Source: Chamaecrista fasciculata
Lineage: Eukaryota; Streptophyta; Magnoliopsida; Fabales; Fabaceae
Assembly: GCA_003254925.1 (NCBI GenBank)
Contig: QANZ01037776.1
Coordinates: forward strand, 39,167-103,166
Direction: 5' to 3'
DNA: 64,000 bases
Shown: positions 35,145-46,635 of the stretch, piece by piece
Layout of the letters: each line of letters starts with the position of its first letter
How positions within the stretch are numbered: position 1 is the stretch's first letter
The notes under the pieces: generated by a model
The model's database searches: none
Told to the model about the DNA's origin: nothing
What the model saw: the letters and a program-made list of their open reading frames with translations, nothing else
Made by a program: the position numbers and the translations under genes

Positions 35145-35560
35145 GGTCAAAGTGTAAATTTGGTACTATATTTTTTGCTCAATTCTCAATTTGGTCATGT
35201 ATCTTTTTTTTGTTGCACTTTTGGTCCTATATCTTTGTAAAAGGTCCCAATTTGATCCATATTATTTTTGGTCCCATATCTTTTAGTCATGTTGCCGAAT
35301 TGGTCTCATATCTTTGCAAAAGGATCAATCGTTAGTTGATCCGTTTGCAAAGATATGGGTCCATTTCTGCACCTGGCCCAAAGATATGAGACCAATTCTA
35401 CAACTGACCCAAAGATATAGGACTAAATTTGCAACAAAAAAGATATGAGACCAAATTGGGACTTGATCCAAAGATGTGAGATCAAAAGTGCAACAAAAAA
35501 AAATATGAGACTAAATTGGGAACAAAACAAAATATATGGGACCAAATTTGAACTTTGGCC
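35145..35560. mobile_element. MULE-type MITE with perfect 9-bp duplication
   Basis: The left end GGTCAAAGTGTAAATTTGGT mirrors the right end CCAAATTTGAACTTTGGCC. The direct repeat TACAAACTA is perfect at 35136-35144 and 35561-35569. It is 416 bp and a near-continuous hairpin of ATATGGGACC phrases. Confidence 0.85.
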
Positions 35561-36277
35561 TACAAACTAATTTGTAAAAGAAAGAAAAAAGTATTGAGAA
35601 GAACTATAGATGATCCAAATCCCCATAGTAATCCTTCAGTAATTTTAATTAAATACAAATCTATACACTAGTTAGCAGTAATTAAATGATAGCAACAGAA
35701 AATTTTAAATTGCAAAAAGGACATTTTTAGATTGGTTCAAGCCTTTTGAACTAGCTAGAGAGGTCAGATTCACCACAGTACAATATTTAAAAGCCTAATA
35801 CCAAAATCATTCATCAATTTGAATTTATTTTATTGGCAGAGTTTGCAGTAGTCTAGTGAGAAAAGAAATCTTATGGGTTCATTAACATTTCTTAAACTCC
35901 AAGCAAAAAATCTTCATATGGACTCGACTATTGTTGTTTTGCCACAAGAGGCATACATAAACATTTTTGTTACTTACAATCAAATGTGTAAATCAACAAC
36001 ATCAAACTAGTGTTGGTACAGAATAGTAAAATCTGCAAATTGCTACATTTATTAACACCAATCAATTTTAGAAGATTTAAGTTTGGGATCTCAAGTCATA
36101 TTAAGAACACGGCATTATAATGAACAACACACTCATAAGAAGTTATCCCTTGCAAGGATGATCATGAGATAGCATAAAGAATTCAAATGGTACACAAGAA
36201 CAAACAAATTAAAAGCTCAATAACAAATGATTCTCAATAACAAATGTACATCAAAGTCTTTAGGCTCTAGCTAAAAT
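35561..36277. other. Spacer and cytochrome b5 3' UTR
   Basis: AT-rich. The part nearest 36277 should be the 3' UTR of the cytochrome b5 gene. Nothing else recognised. Confidence 0.4.
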
Positions 36278-39200
36278 TCAGTTTTCAGGTTTGGCTGGAC
36301 TTGTTTTTTTACCATAGTATTGGAGAGCAAATGCAACACCCAATATCAGCAATGGAACCACAAATTGCAAGATCTTAAGTAGAGATCCAGAAGACTGGTC
36401 ACTAGCAGCATATGCTTCAGCCGGCGGCGGTGGACGGTAGTTCGGCTTTGCCGGAAGAGTGTTAGTGTCAACCTCTCCAACAAAGTATTTTTGCATCAAC
36501 TCTGTTGCAGAGTCACTATGGCCAACATCTACAAAATCATCTGTGGCATCTTTCTCTGTGACAAAAACACCAGAAGATTTTGAAAATGATATTGATAAAA
36601 GGATCATTGTCTCAGTTTTCAATAAAAGTGCTCCAAGAGACAATGATATTGATAAAAATGATATTGGCCAAACACAAATGAGACAATGATATTGATAAAA
36701 GTGCTTATTGGTATTGGATATTGTGGCCATACACTATTAAACTATCGATAACTCTGCCTTTTGAGAAACTTGCTTTTATTTTAAAAGGAGGAGGCTAAAG
36801 TGCCAATTTGATTCTATATTTTTTGCTCAGTTTTCAATTTGATCTCATATACTTTTTGTTGCACTTTTGGTCTCATATCTTTGGATCAGGTCCCAATTTG
36901 ATCCCATATCTTTTTTTGTTGCATATTTGGTCCTATATCTTTGGGTTAATTACAGAATTGGTCTTATATTTTTGGGTCAGGTTTAGAAGTAGTCTTATAT
37001 CTTTACAAAAGAATCAACTAATGGTTGATCCTTTTGGAAAGATATGAGACTAGTTATGCAACTTGACTAAAAAATATGGGACCGAAAATGATATGCGACC
37101 AAAATTGGGACCTTTTGTAAAGATACAGGACCAAAAATGCAACAGAAAAAAATACAGGACCAATTTGAGAACTGAGCAAAAGATATAGAACCAAATTTAC
37201 ACTTTGACTAAATGAGAAAAAGAAATTGAAAGTACATTCAAATAGGCATTTAGTCTACTCTGTTCCTCCTCTACCTAACAAATGACAAATTACTTACCAG
37301 CAGCCAACAGCAAAACTTCATCACCTCCTGGATGTTCTTCCAAAAATGAGGTGACATCATATACCTAGAAAAATGAAATGCATCCAAATTAATTAAAAAT
37401 TTAGATGAATATCAGGAAAAAGAAAAAAAAAATCTAAAAGGAAGTTCTACTCCAAATTCTAAGACAACAGACTAGAAGAGAGCAGTAAATTAAACGAGTC
37501 TAAAGAAAGAAATCAGAGTCAGAGTTGTTTCAAACTGATAAAGCGAACTCAAAGAAATAACCTTAAGGTATACGATATCAAAGTGTAAATTTGATCTATA
37601 TCTTTTGTTCAATGTCCAATTTAGTTTTATATATTTTTTATTGCATTTTTTGTCTCATATCTTAGGGTCAGTTCCCAATTTAGTCCCATATTTTCCATCG
37701 TTGCAGATTTGGTCCCATATCTTTAGGTCAATTGCAGAATTGGTCCTATATCTTAGAGTCAGGTGCAGAAGTGGTCTCATATCTTTACAAAAGAATCAAC
37801 TAATGGTTGATCTTTTTGCAAAGATATAAGACCAATTCTGCAACTTAACCAAAAGATATGAGACCAAATATGATACGGGACCATATTGGGACTTTTTGCA
37901 AAGATACGGGACCAAAAGTACAACAAAAAATTAAGAATTCACCAAAAGATACGAGACCAAATTCATACTTTCACTTCCATTTGACATCCAAAAGCATGAA
38001 AGCGCAAGTATGTGTGTCTCATTTTATTTAGTGATTTTTATTTCTCTTCTTTAAAGCTAAATCATTGGTGTGAAGCACTGAAATCTAACATTTACACATC
38101 CTCCAATGGTCCAGCTTACTCATTGAGCAAACCTATTATACTTTCAGATATTTTAAGAAGAGGGGACCCAAAAGGAAAAGAAGAAAAAAAAGTAAACTAA
38201 CAATTTGGTCCATAAAGGATTATCGGATTGACAACTCAATTTCTGAAAGATTGAAATACACAGTCTACACCCCGAAAGATCAAGAAAGTATACTAATTAG
38301 TTATTTTTATTGACTAAATAGGATATCATTTTAATCTTTCAAAGACTAAAGAGTATTTCGTTTCGATCTTTCAGACTAAATATATATTTTAATCTTTTAA
38401 AGACTAAATTATCAGCTCGATAATCTTTTAGGGACTAAATTGTTAATTTACTCAAAAAAACGACCGAGTCAACTCTCAGTCACATATTTCCTTCTTCCAA
38501 CATCATATTCTCAGTAAGATTTGAAGCCTCTAAAGTTGCCTAGACTAATCCCAACTAATCTAATTTTCCCAATTGTCAAGGATAACTTTTAAAAGTGAAT
38601 AATAACTTGCCTTGACAACTTGGTTCCCATTAAATTTCAAACAACAGAAAGCTGAGTTCTTCTAGCTGCATCAATTTGAAATTGGACAGGAAGAGGCTTA
38701 TATTCATGTTAACTGAAGAGTGCAAACGTATTAGTGTTCAAGGCTAGATCCTATTGGAAACCATCATAACTAGTAGTGTATAGTGTTCAAGCCTTAAAAC
38801 CTTGATAAATTGCAGGTTTAGAGAGAAAGGAGACGTTTGGTATGCGGATTAAGAAAATAATTGTGGGATTATGAGTTTTGAAGTAAGCTATTCCTGAGTT
38901 TGATACGCGGATTAAAGTAATCCTGTAAATGTTATATTCTTGATAATGATTTAATCCCATGATAATTTATGATAGCTTGATAATGCAATTAAGACAAATA
39001 AAGCAAATGAAAACTGATTGAAATCAAGGCAAATAGATGAACTGCTAACACTACATGTTTTACTATGTTTTTACAAACTTCTATTTTAATACATCGGAAG
39101 ATTATCATATATCATTTCTTAGTCAATCTAGAACTAATACACATATTCAATATTACTTCTGTTTATTGAATCATTAGGATTCAGCACAAACAAAATTCAT

Positions 39201-40264
39201 CATTAAAAAATAAAAAGGAGCAACTATGAATTTAATATATATATTATTTGGCCTTTAAATTTATACCGAGTAAACTAATCAGTCTCTTAATAATCTTAAT
39301 ATACCACTGAGTCTCCAAATTATTGCAATTATCAACGATTTGGTCTCACGATCAAATTCGGGGACCAAAAAATACAAATTCAGGAACCAAATAGTATAAC
39401 TTTAGTATAAATACAAGGACCAAAAAGAATGAAGTTAGTTTACATTTAGGGATTAAATAATATTAATTTAGTACAAATTCAGGAACCAAAAAGTATAAAG
39501 TTAATTCAAATTTAGGGATCAAATAATATTAATTTAGTACAAATTCAGGGACCAAAAAGTATAAAACTAGTTCAAGTTCAATGATCAAATCGTCGCCAAG
39601 GACCAAATAGTTGATAATTGAAATATTTCATTAATCAAATTGTGTATTTCGATTATTCAAAGACTAATTAGTTAACTCGATATAAATTCAGGGATCAAAT
39701 AATAAGTTTTCTAAAAAAAAGGGTAAAAGTAATAATTTCGTTTCCAATTTTTACACTAATTGTCAATTTCATCCCCAATCTTTTTTTTTGGCAGTCAATT
39801 TCGTCCCCAATGTTTTACATTTTAGTCAATTTTATCCTTTACTCTTATTTGACCCAAATATTAATGACAAAATACATGTAACTAATGATATGTAATGTAA
39901 AATTGAAAGAAAGGGAAACTTAAATCCCAACTCAGATTGAAAAATAAAATGCAGTAAGTCATTAATTTATTGAAAGAAGTTATTCAAAGATAAAATTGAC
40001 TAACATGTAAAGACGAGGGACGAAATTTCCAGCAAAAAAAGATTGGAGACAAAATTAACGGCTGATATAAGGATTGGGGACAAAACTAATATTTTGCCAA
40101 AGAAAAAAAAAGCTAAAGAGCTGAAAGAGAGATTGACGATAATACTGAAGTGAAGCCAATAATATAGTGAGCAAGAAACTAACCTTTCCATGGATTATAA
40201 GCCAGCAATCCTTTTTATGGTTATGTTTGGCCACCTCCTCGAAACTAAAACTTCTAGGAGCCAT
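36278..40264 (-). CDS. CYB5: Cytochrome b5, ER tail-anchored type, 3 exons
   Basis: Small haem protein that carries electrons to desaturases, hydroxylases and some P450s on the endoplasmic reticulum. Exons are 40184-40264, 37298-37364 and 36278-36555, totalling 426 nt (141 aa), all GT-AG. The haem pocket shows HPGG with axial His38 and the second axial His62 in VGHSDSA. The motif DVTSFLEEHPGGDEVLLLAA is intact. A proline-rich hinge (about 88-96) leads to a C-terminal helix, ILQFVVPLLILGVAFALQYY, with a short basic tail, the tail-anchor layout. I chose MAPRSFSFEEVAKHN as start because it fits the family. The frame stays open upstream (to about 40315), but splice-like sites there suggest untranslated leader. 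Intron 1 is 2.8 kb and intron 2 0.74 kb, both filled with fold-back repeats. Confidence 0.95.
36791..37206. repeat. MULE-type fold-back repeat in CYB5 intron 2
   Basis: The left end GGCTAAAGTGCCAATTTGAT mirrors the right end ACCAAATTTACACTTTGAC. The palindromic interior contains AAAAGAATCAACTAATGGTT and its complement at the centre. No clear duplication. Confidence 0.65.
37575..37970. repeat. MULE-type fold-back repeat in CYB5 intron 1
   Basis: The left end ATCAAAGTGTAAATTTGATC mirrors the right end GACCAAATTCATACTTTCA. It has the same AATCAACTAATGGTTGATC centre as 36791-37206, so the two are close relatives. Confidence 0.65.
38191..38452. repeat. Fold-back repeat (AGTAAACTAACAATTTGGTC family), CYB5 intron 1
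   Basis: The left end AGTAAACTAACAATTTGGTC is mirrored by GGGACTAAATTGTTAATTTACT at the right. Sister of 31594-31864. Confidence 0.7.
39230..40098. repeat. Two adjacent diverged fold-back repeats, CYB5 intron 1
   Basis: 39230-39720 has repeated AGGGACCAAAAAGTATAAA-type units in tandem, with partial mirror symmetry. 39722-40098 starts GGTAAAAGTAATAATTTCGT and ends AAAACTAATATTTTGCC, enclosing CCCCAATCTTTTTTT phrases and their complement. They are old elements and no duplications are clear. Confidence 0.45.
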
Positions 40265-40560
40265 GGATGCCTTTTTCACTGCCCAAAGGAACTGAACACT
40301 AAACATCACACACATATTATTCAGACCAAATTACAGAGAAAAAAGTGAGAAATACTTAATATGAACAAAAATTGAAAACTAAGAGAATCTTCAGATTTCT
40401 GAAAATCACAGAAATTAATGGGAAAATTGAACAAGAATGAAGAAGGTGAAGAAGTTTTTCTCACAGAGGAAATTAGAGGAAGAAGACGATTCTGTCAAGT
40501 TTCTTCACTTCTGATTTTGAAGCAGATCAATTGAAGTTCGATATTTATACATAGAGCGAA
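40265..40560 (-). promoter_or_regulatory. CYB5 5' leader with a probable UTR intron
   Basis: Acceptor-like TTCAG and GGCAG sites lie 14-30 bases before the start codon, and a pyrimidine-rich leader-like stretch lies at about 40440-40550. A short 5'-UTR intron is likely. No core promoter element fixed. Confidence 0.35.
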
Positions 40561-40631
40561 ACTACGTCGTTTGCTATATGGTTTCTATCGTTGACCTTTA
40601 TAAACTTGATGGAGTTTTGGAAATGGTAAAA

Positions 40632-43600
40632 AAACTATTTTGGTCCCTAATGTTTACTCAAAATTTCATTTTGGTCCCGATTATTTTTTGGTTCAGTTTT
40701 GGTCCTTATGTTTTCTAAAAGTTTCATCGATGGTTCCTGTTGATTTTTAGTAAAATATAAAAATATAGAATGAGAGAGTAGGATGTGAGGAAGACTTTTC
40801 TTGATTGTTTTTTAATTCTGAATGTCATAGGGTATTTATACAAGAGAACATAGTCTATTCTAGGAAATACAATTAATATAATTGATTCTCAAATCTCTAA
40901 TATTTAGGCTAATCTCAGGGTCAACACTTTAATGCAGGTTGATTTACATAATCAAATCTTATTCTTAACACTCCCCCTCAAGTTGGAGCATAGATTTTAA
41001 TCATGCCCAACTTTCTACAAAGGTATTCTAAAACATAAAAACCCATACATCATAACAACACAAAACAAACTAATAAAAACACCCTTAAACAAACTTCTAT
41101 GAGACTCCCCCTATCAGTGATATCTCAAATAGTGACCATGTAGTGTGATCTCTAAGGTCCAAAAGAGTGGCAACATCCATTGGATTTAAAGTAGACATAC
41201 ACCAAATCTTCTGTCAGTGTTGTCTCAAAATGTCACCTTAAATGGTGATCTCAAAACATCCAAGAATTGCAATGTCTAGTGGACTCTGAAGTGATGTCTC
41301 AGAAAACACCGAAAACCTCTTAAAGCAGCCAGAACAATGACTGAAGACACCAAAACTGGTGAGACAAAGTGAGTTCGGCGAAGGAAGAAGCACATGGCTC
41401 CTCACAAAGAAGACACCAAAGGAGATCTAACATCATGAATGACTTGTAAAGGAAACCCAAAGACACAAAGAAGACACAATAGTAAAACAAATACAAGGCA
41501 CACAAAGTATAGACAACTCAAAGGAAATCACCACTAAAGTTGCTGAGAGAAGGAAAGATGATCTTGCGACTAAAATCATATGGGGAGAAGAAGCTGGAAT
41601 GAAAACACAGCCATGAGCCCATGGATGAAGTCACAAAGAGAGGAGGCTGGAATGAAAACACAGCCATGAATAATGTGAGAAGGGATGGAATGAGAACACA
41701 TCCATAACCACAAACTTCAGTCATCAACAAACTTGAGTGAAAAAACATTTGAGAAGAGGACAAATAAGAAATTACTAAATCACAATAGACAGAGAATGGA
41801 TGAAAATAAGAATAGGCTGAGACAACCAAAGAAAGGGAAAAAGAGCAAGAACAATGAGACTCACTGGACGCATAAACAAAGACTCAAATAGATGAAGGTG
41901 ACGATTCTTACGTTCGGCTATCCCATTTTGTTGTGGGGTATAAGGACAAGATGTCTGATGTAGAATTCCCTGAGAGGTCATAAAGGTCTTAAAGGGTGTA
42001 GACAAATACTCCTTAGCATTATCAGAACGCAAGATAGAAACAGAAGTGTTAAACTGAGTTTTGATTTCAGCACAAAAACTTTGGAAGATATCAAAAACCT
42101 CAGAACGAGATTTCATCAAATACAACCATGTACAACGAGAGTAATCATCAATAAAGGTTACGAAGTACTGAAAACCAAAAACAGAAGGCACACGACTAGG
42201 ACCCCAAACATCAGAGTGAACAAGTTGAAAGGGTGAGGTGGATCGACTATTGAGATTACCAGAGAAGGAAGAACGTGTGTGTTTACCCAATTGACACGAC
42301 TCACACGGGAGGGAAGACAAGGTAGAAAGAGAGGCATCCATTTGGCGAAGTTTAGAAACGCTTGGATGTCCTAGACGATTGTGAAGAAGAGACGGATAAC
42401 TACTGGATGGGCATGCAACTGGAGATGTAACAGGTGAAAGATGGTACAATCCTTCTGATTCACGGCCTATGCCAATCATCCGACCCGTACTACGATCCTG
42501 GATAGAAACACAATTATTAGCAAAGGTAATAGAACAATTGTGAGAACGAATTAATTTGCTAACAGAGATAAGATTGAAGGGAGATTCTGGAACATAAAGA
42601 ACAGAATCAACAAATAAGGAAGGAAGAATTTGAGCTTGACCAATTCCTGTAGCAATAGTTTTACGACCATTGGCTATAGTAATGGAAGGAAGAGAAGAGG
42701 AATTAGAAATATGGGTGAACAAATGTTTATTACCAGAGATATGTTCAGAGGCACCTGAGTCAAGAATCCAAGGACAAATGTCAGGAGAATGAGTAAGGCA
42801 AGCAGTTACATTACCAATGTGGGCAATTGACGTAGTCACAGATGATGAACACGCCATTAAGAAAGAGGAGACCAACACAAGTATGAGATATTGGCAAACA
42901 AACTCCAGAAATGAGACCAGACGATGCCGGCGAGCACGGCGACGTCGAGAACGGCGGAATCTGGTGCCGGAAACGGTGTCACGCGCCGTCGCGTGAAATT
43001 TTCGGCGGACTGTCGAGCGGCGCGTGGAGGCGCTTGCGGCGGCGGACGGCGACGGCGGAAGGTGGGTTTTGACGATCGGAAGCCGCTGAGCACGGTGGTG
43101 GGGCACGTGTTCCAAGAAAAGCCCGACAAAGACCTGTTTCAGCGTGGTGCAGTGATGATAGTAGAAAACCCTGAAGGCTGGAATGACACACAGCCTTACA
43201 AAACCCTAAATACTGATGGCTAGAATGAAACACAGCCTCAAAATGCCCTACTGGAATGAAACACAGTAGTGGGAAGAGAGAAAAAGAAAATGATGGCTAG
43301 AAAGAAAAGAGAAACTAGTGGAGGATCACAATAGGCTCTGATACCATGTTGATTTTTAGTAAAATATAAAAATATAGAATGAGAGAGTAGGATGTGAAAA
43401 AGACTTTTCTTGATTGTTTTTTAATTCTGAATGTCATAGGGTATTTATACAAGAGAACATAGTCTATTCTAGGAAATACAATTAATATAATTGATTCTCA
43501 AATCTCTAATATTTAGGCTAATCTCAGGGTCAACACTTTAATGCAGATTGATTTACATAATCAAATCTGATTCTTAACAGTTCCTAACTATTGAATTTGG

Positions 43601-44285
43601 TCATATCTTTCATGTTCAAATTCAAATGCGATTAAATCACAGTTATAGATTAAATTTGATGAGTTATTTTTTTGCCTACTTAGAGTCCTCGACAAACGAG
43701 GTTAAATAGAACATAAAATCAAACCCGAAAAAATAGGTTGATTGTTTCATGAATTTGGTCATATCTCTCTCGTTTCAAGTTTGAATACAACGGAATTGGA
43801 ACTAAAATTACTCTTGACGAGTTCTTTATTTTTCTAATTGGAACTATTACCAAAGGTCAAATAATATTCTGATAATATTAATGTTTTGACCAAACTCATG
43901 TTTGAAGTATAATTTGACCTCGTTTAGCAACAACCACAAATTGATTGAGGAAGAACTCGTCATGAGTAATTTGTAACTCCGATTTTGTTTCATTCAAACT
44001 TAAATTCAGAGAGAAATGACAAAATTCATGAAACAAGTGGCCCATTTTCGAGCTCAATTTGAGCTCATTTGCTGATGACTCCAACTATGTAAAAAAAGAA
44101 CTTGTCAAGTTTAACTCGTAGCTTTGATTTAATTGCATTTAGATTTGAAACGAGAGAAATATGACCATATTCAATAGTTAGAGATCAATCAAGAAACTTT
44201 TAGAAAACAATAAGGACCAAAACAAACTAAAAAAATATTAGGGGACAAAAACAAAACTTTAGGGGCCAGAATAGGGTTTTGACAC
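40632..44285. repeat. Long fold-back repeat (GGTCCCTAATGTTTA family) split by a Copia element
   Basis: The left piece (40632-40737) has TTTTGGTCCCTAATGTTTAC and the right piece (43580-44285) ends AGAATAGGGTTTTGAC. Together, without the insert, they make one element of about 810 bp, like its three sister copies. Confidence 0.7.
40738..43579 (-). mobile_element. Young Copia LTR retrotransposon derivative, 2.8 kb
   Basis: Two 233-bp LTRs (40738-40970 and 43347-43579) begin TGTTGATTTTTAG and end TTCTTAACA. They differ at only about 4 positions, so the insertion is young, under roughly a million years at commonly used plant rates. The 5-bp duplication GTTCC lies at 40733-40737 and 43580-43584. 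On the minus strand the primer site TGGTATCAGAGC (Met-tRNA type) follows the 5' LTR, and a GAGGGGGAG purine tract precedes the 3' LTR. The internal region codes a protease/integrase segment (CPWILDSGASEH; a pre-integrase zinc region; HSDVWGPSR; YTPQQNGIAERKNRH). Reverse transcriptase and RNase H are not visible, so it is an incomplete, non-autonomous fossil. Confidence 0.9.
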
Positions 44286-44990
44286 TTTTTTTGCCAACTA
44301 AACTTGATGGAATCTCTTTCCCCTCCGCGGCTCCTACTTTTAATATAAAGTTGAAAATATATAATATTCAAAATTTTGTTTGTCATATTTATTCAAACCA
44401 AGTTTTGTTATAAAATTCTAAACTGTGTTTTTAAAATTTTTTTATTATTTAAAAAATTATTTCACAAAAAAAAATTATTATATATAATGTGAAACTTTTA
44501 TACTTTATTAGTTTATTTAATTAACATTTATCTTAAAATCTAGTAAAAAAATTTTAAAAAAGTTTATTAGTGAATTAATAATTAGGTTTGAATTAGATAA
44601 TATATTTATTTATTTATTTATTTATTTATTTCATTATGATCACAAATTATTTTTTTTCCTACCAATTCTCGGTTATTGTTGAATATTAAATTCGAACAAA
44701 CACCAATCCAGTTGTGAGATTATGGGATCTGTAAACATATTTAAACATTCGTTTATTTCAAGGTTGAATCTGAATGGCCAAATTTGGTCCATTATTTATT
44801 CATTCAATGTTGTAATTCCTTTTCCAAGATTAAAGAAAAGGGTTATTCTAATCAACGTCTATTTTGAAAGGAAATCTTAACTTCTTGCTAATTTATCTTT
44901 ATTCATTTATAATTAAATTTAGAAAGGAAAAAGAAGAAGAAGAAGAAGAAATCTTAACTTGACTCAATATTTCTGCATATAAAATAAGAG
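44286..44990. other. AT-rich spacer with an ATTT microsatellite
   Basis: A run of about seven TATT units lies at 44604-44632. An AGAAGA run near 44935-44948 precedes the next repeat. No gene. Confidence 0.5.
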
Positions 44991-45241
44991 CAAACCCCTT
45001 TTTTGGTCCCTCAATTGTTACTGAGTCGAGGAATCGGTCCCTCAATTGTGGAAAACTACAACTCAGTCCCTTAATTGTACAATCCAGTTTACGTTTTGGT
45101 CCCTCCGTCTGGTCCGTTAGTGATAGAGGTGTTAAGTGATCACGTGTCACCGTTATCTGCTTAGGTGGCCGTTAAATGCTTAGTTGAGGGACCAAATCCT
45201 CGACTGAGTAACAATTGAGGGACCAAAAATGGGGTTTGCTC
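44990..45241. repeat. Fold-back element with AGCAAACCCC ends
   Basis: The left arm AGCAAACCCCTTTTTTGGTC (continuing CCTCAATTGTTACTGAGTCG) is mirrored nearly perfectly by the right arm ending GGGACCAAAAATGGGGTTTG. The inverted ends are about 40 bases. It is about 250 bp with no coding capacity, and no clear duplication was found. Confidence 0.75.
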
Positions 45242-45858
45242 AAATTAATATCCAACTCATTTCCACTTGACACCTCATTAAAACTACTCTCTTGCAATTT
45301 GGTCCCAAAACCCCTAAATCCCCTAAAACTTTTTTTAATCCTCTTCTTCATCTTTTTCATCTTCTTCATTCATTTTAGTCCCAAATCCTAAAAATAAAAT
45401 TGTAAAGTATCCCAAAACCTTTCCAAACATTCCAATTTGGTCCTTAAATGTATTAAAAACCCTAAAACCCTAAACCCTAAAAAAAAAATCTAATTTGAGT
45501 TCATTCATTTTATCCGATTATTCTCAATTTATTAAATCATAATTAAAAAAACATTTGAGTCCCTGAACCCTAATTTCTTCATCTTCATCTTCATCTTCAT
45601 CTTCATCCTCATTCCTCTCTCATCTTTCATTCCTCACCGCCGATCCTACTGCTTCAACCAAATCCTCAAACTTCAAAATGGCTCGATTCTTCAAATCCTT
45701 AAACATTCTCTCGCTCGATTTTTCAATTTCTGGGTTTGATTTCACGTTCACAACCATTTTGGGCGTCGCGAGATACATTCATTCATTTCTTAGGGTTCGA
45801 ATTTGAATTGGGGGAGAAAGTTTGGGGTTTCTTTCGATTTTGAAGAAATTCCGAGAGA

Positions 45859-46101
45859 ATGCCTGCGACTGATGATGAAAACTCGTCGTCGCCGTCGTCG
45901 TTTACCCATTTCGACCGTTCGCTTTTGAGTCTCTGTCGCGACCATCAGGTTCACTCCATGGAAAGCTCAACGACGCCACATGTTCACTCTGTCGCGACTT
46001 GCTTTCTCTCTCATGAGTCTCTAAGCTTCTCGATTCCTTCCTTCGCTGCCACGAGAGCTTTTCGGCTGATGAATGATGATGATGATGATGATATGAACTG
46101 A
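45859..46101 (+). CDS. 80-aa frame inside the fold-back structure, unrecognised
   Basis: ATG to TGA, starting MPATDDENSSSPSSFTHFDR, with SLLSLCRDHQVHSMESSTTP and FSIPSFAATRAF, ending in an Asp run and MN. The sequence just upstream resembles a plant 5' leader (CTTCAT repeats, then GGGGGAGAAAG). It is probably a captured gene 5' end rather than a full gene. I do not recognise the donor family, and there is no evidence that it is expressed. Confidence 0.35.
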   Translation: MPATDDENSSSPSSFTHFDRSLLSLCRDHQVHSMESSTTPHVHSVATCFLSHESLSFSIPSFAATRAFRLMNDDDDDDMN

Positions 46102-46269
46102 TGATGAACTAATTTTTTTTAATCAAGAATTGATGAATTGATGAAACTTGTGCAATCTTTGGTGATTTCTGGTTGTGTAGTTTTAGGGTTTTGTGGTTTG
46201 GGGTTTGGAGTGGATGAGAAGATGAAGATGATGAAGAGGAAAGTAGGATTTAGGGACCAAATTGCAAGA

Positions 46270-46525
46270 GAGTAGTTTTTTTAGGGGTTTAGGATTTAGG
46301 GTTTAGGGGTTTAGGGTTTTAGATTTTAGGGTTTAGGGTTTTAGAGTTTAGGGTTTTAGGATTTAAGGGTTTTTAATACTTTTAAGGACTAAATTGGAAT
46401 GTTTGGAAGAGTTTTGGGACACTTGACAATTTTAGGAATTTAGGGTTTTAGGGTTTGGGGTTTTAGGGTTTAGAGTTTAGGATTTTAGGGTTTAGGGTTT
46501 AGAGTTTGGGGCTTAAGTTTTAGGG
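46270..46525. repeat. Degenerate telomere-like TTTAGGG repeats
   Basis: Some twenty or more variants of TTTAGGG, such as TTAGGGTTTAGGGTTTTAGG, occur in two blocks (about 46280-46365 and 46440-46525), separated by an arm-related segment. The mirrored left arm has a short CCCTAAAACCCTAAACCCTA block at about 45463-45480. They are imperfect and internal, so not a chromosome end. Confidence 0.8.
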
Positions 46526-46635
46526 TTTTTAATACATTTAGGGACTAAATTGGAATGTTTGGAAGGGTTTTGGGATACTTTACAATTTTATTTTTAGCAT
46601 TTGGGACTAAAATGAATGAAGAAGATGAANAGTTT

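Larger units (their letters stand above)
45270..46635. mobile_element. Large fold-back structure enclosing coding-like DNA
   Basis: 45275-45310 (ACTACTCTCTTGCAATTTGG) is mirrored at about 46255-46285. 45350-45480 (TTCATCTTCTTCATTCATTT, then CATTCCAATTTGGTCC) is mirrored at 46530-46630, with a second copy of part of that arm at 46370-46440. Between the arms, 45560-46120 is GC-richer and contains an 80-codon frame. This is the architecture of a MULE or similar element carrying host DNA. No flanking duplication was identified, and one N at 46630 sits near the right end. Confidence 0.5.

Noticed and set aside
34468-37970. CRISPR-like array from regularly repeated GGTCCCATATCTTTT phrases
   Set aside because: The repeats alternate in orientation, form hairpins and vary in spacing; this is eukaryotic DNA with fold-back transposons.
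40265-40315. Upstream in-frame start for cytochrome b5
   Set aside because: The added residues do not fit the family, and acceptor-like sites suggest untranslated leader.
42857-43233. Overlapping frames on both strands near the right LTR of the 2.8-kb Copia element
   Set aside because: Shadows of a GC-rich leader region in the element; no independent gene signal.
46270-46525. A telomere or chromosome end
   Set aside because: The TTTAGGG units are imperfect, short and embedded between unique and repeat sequence on both sides.
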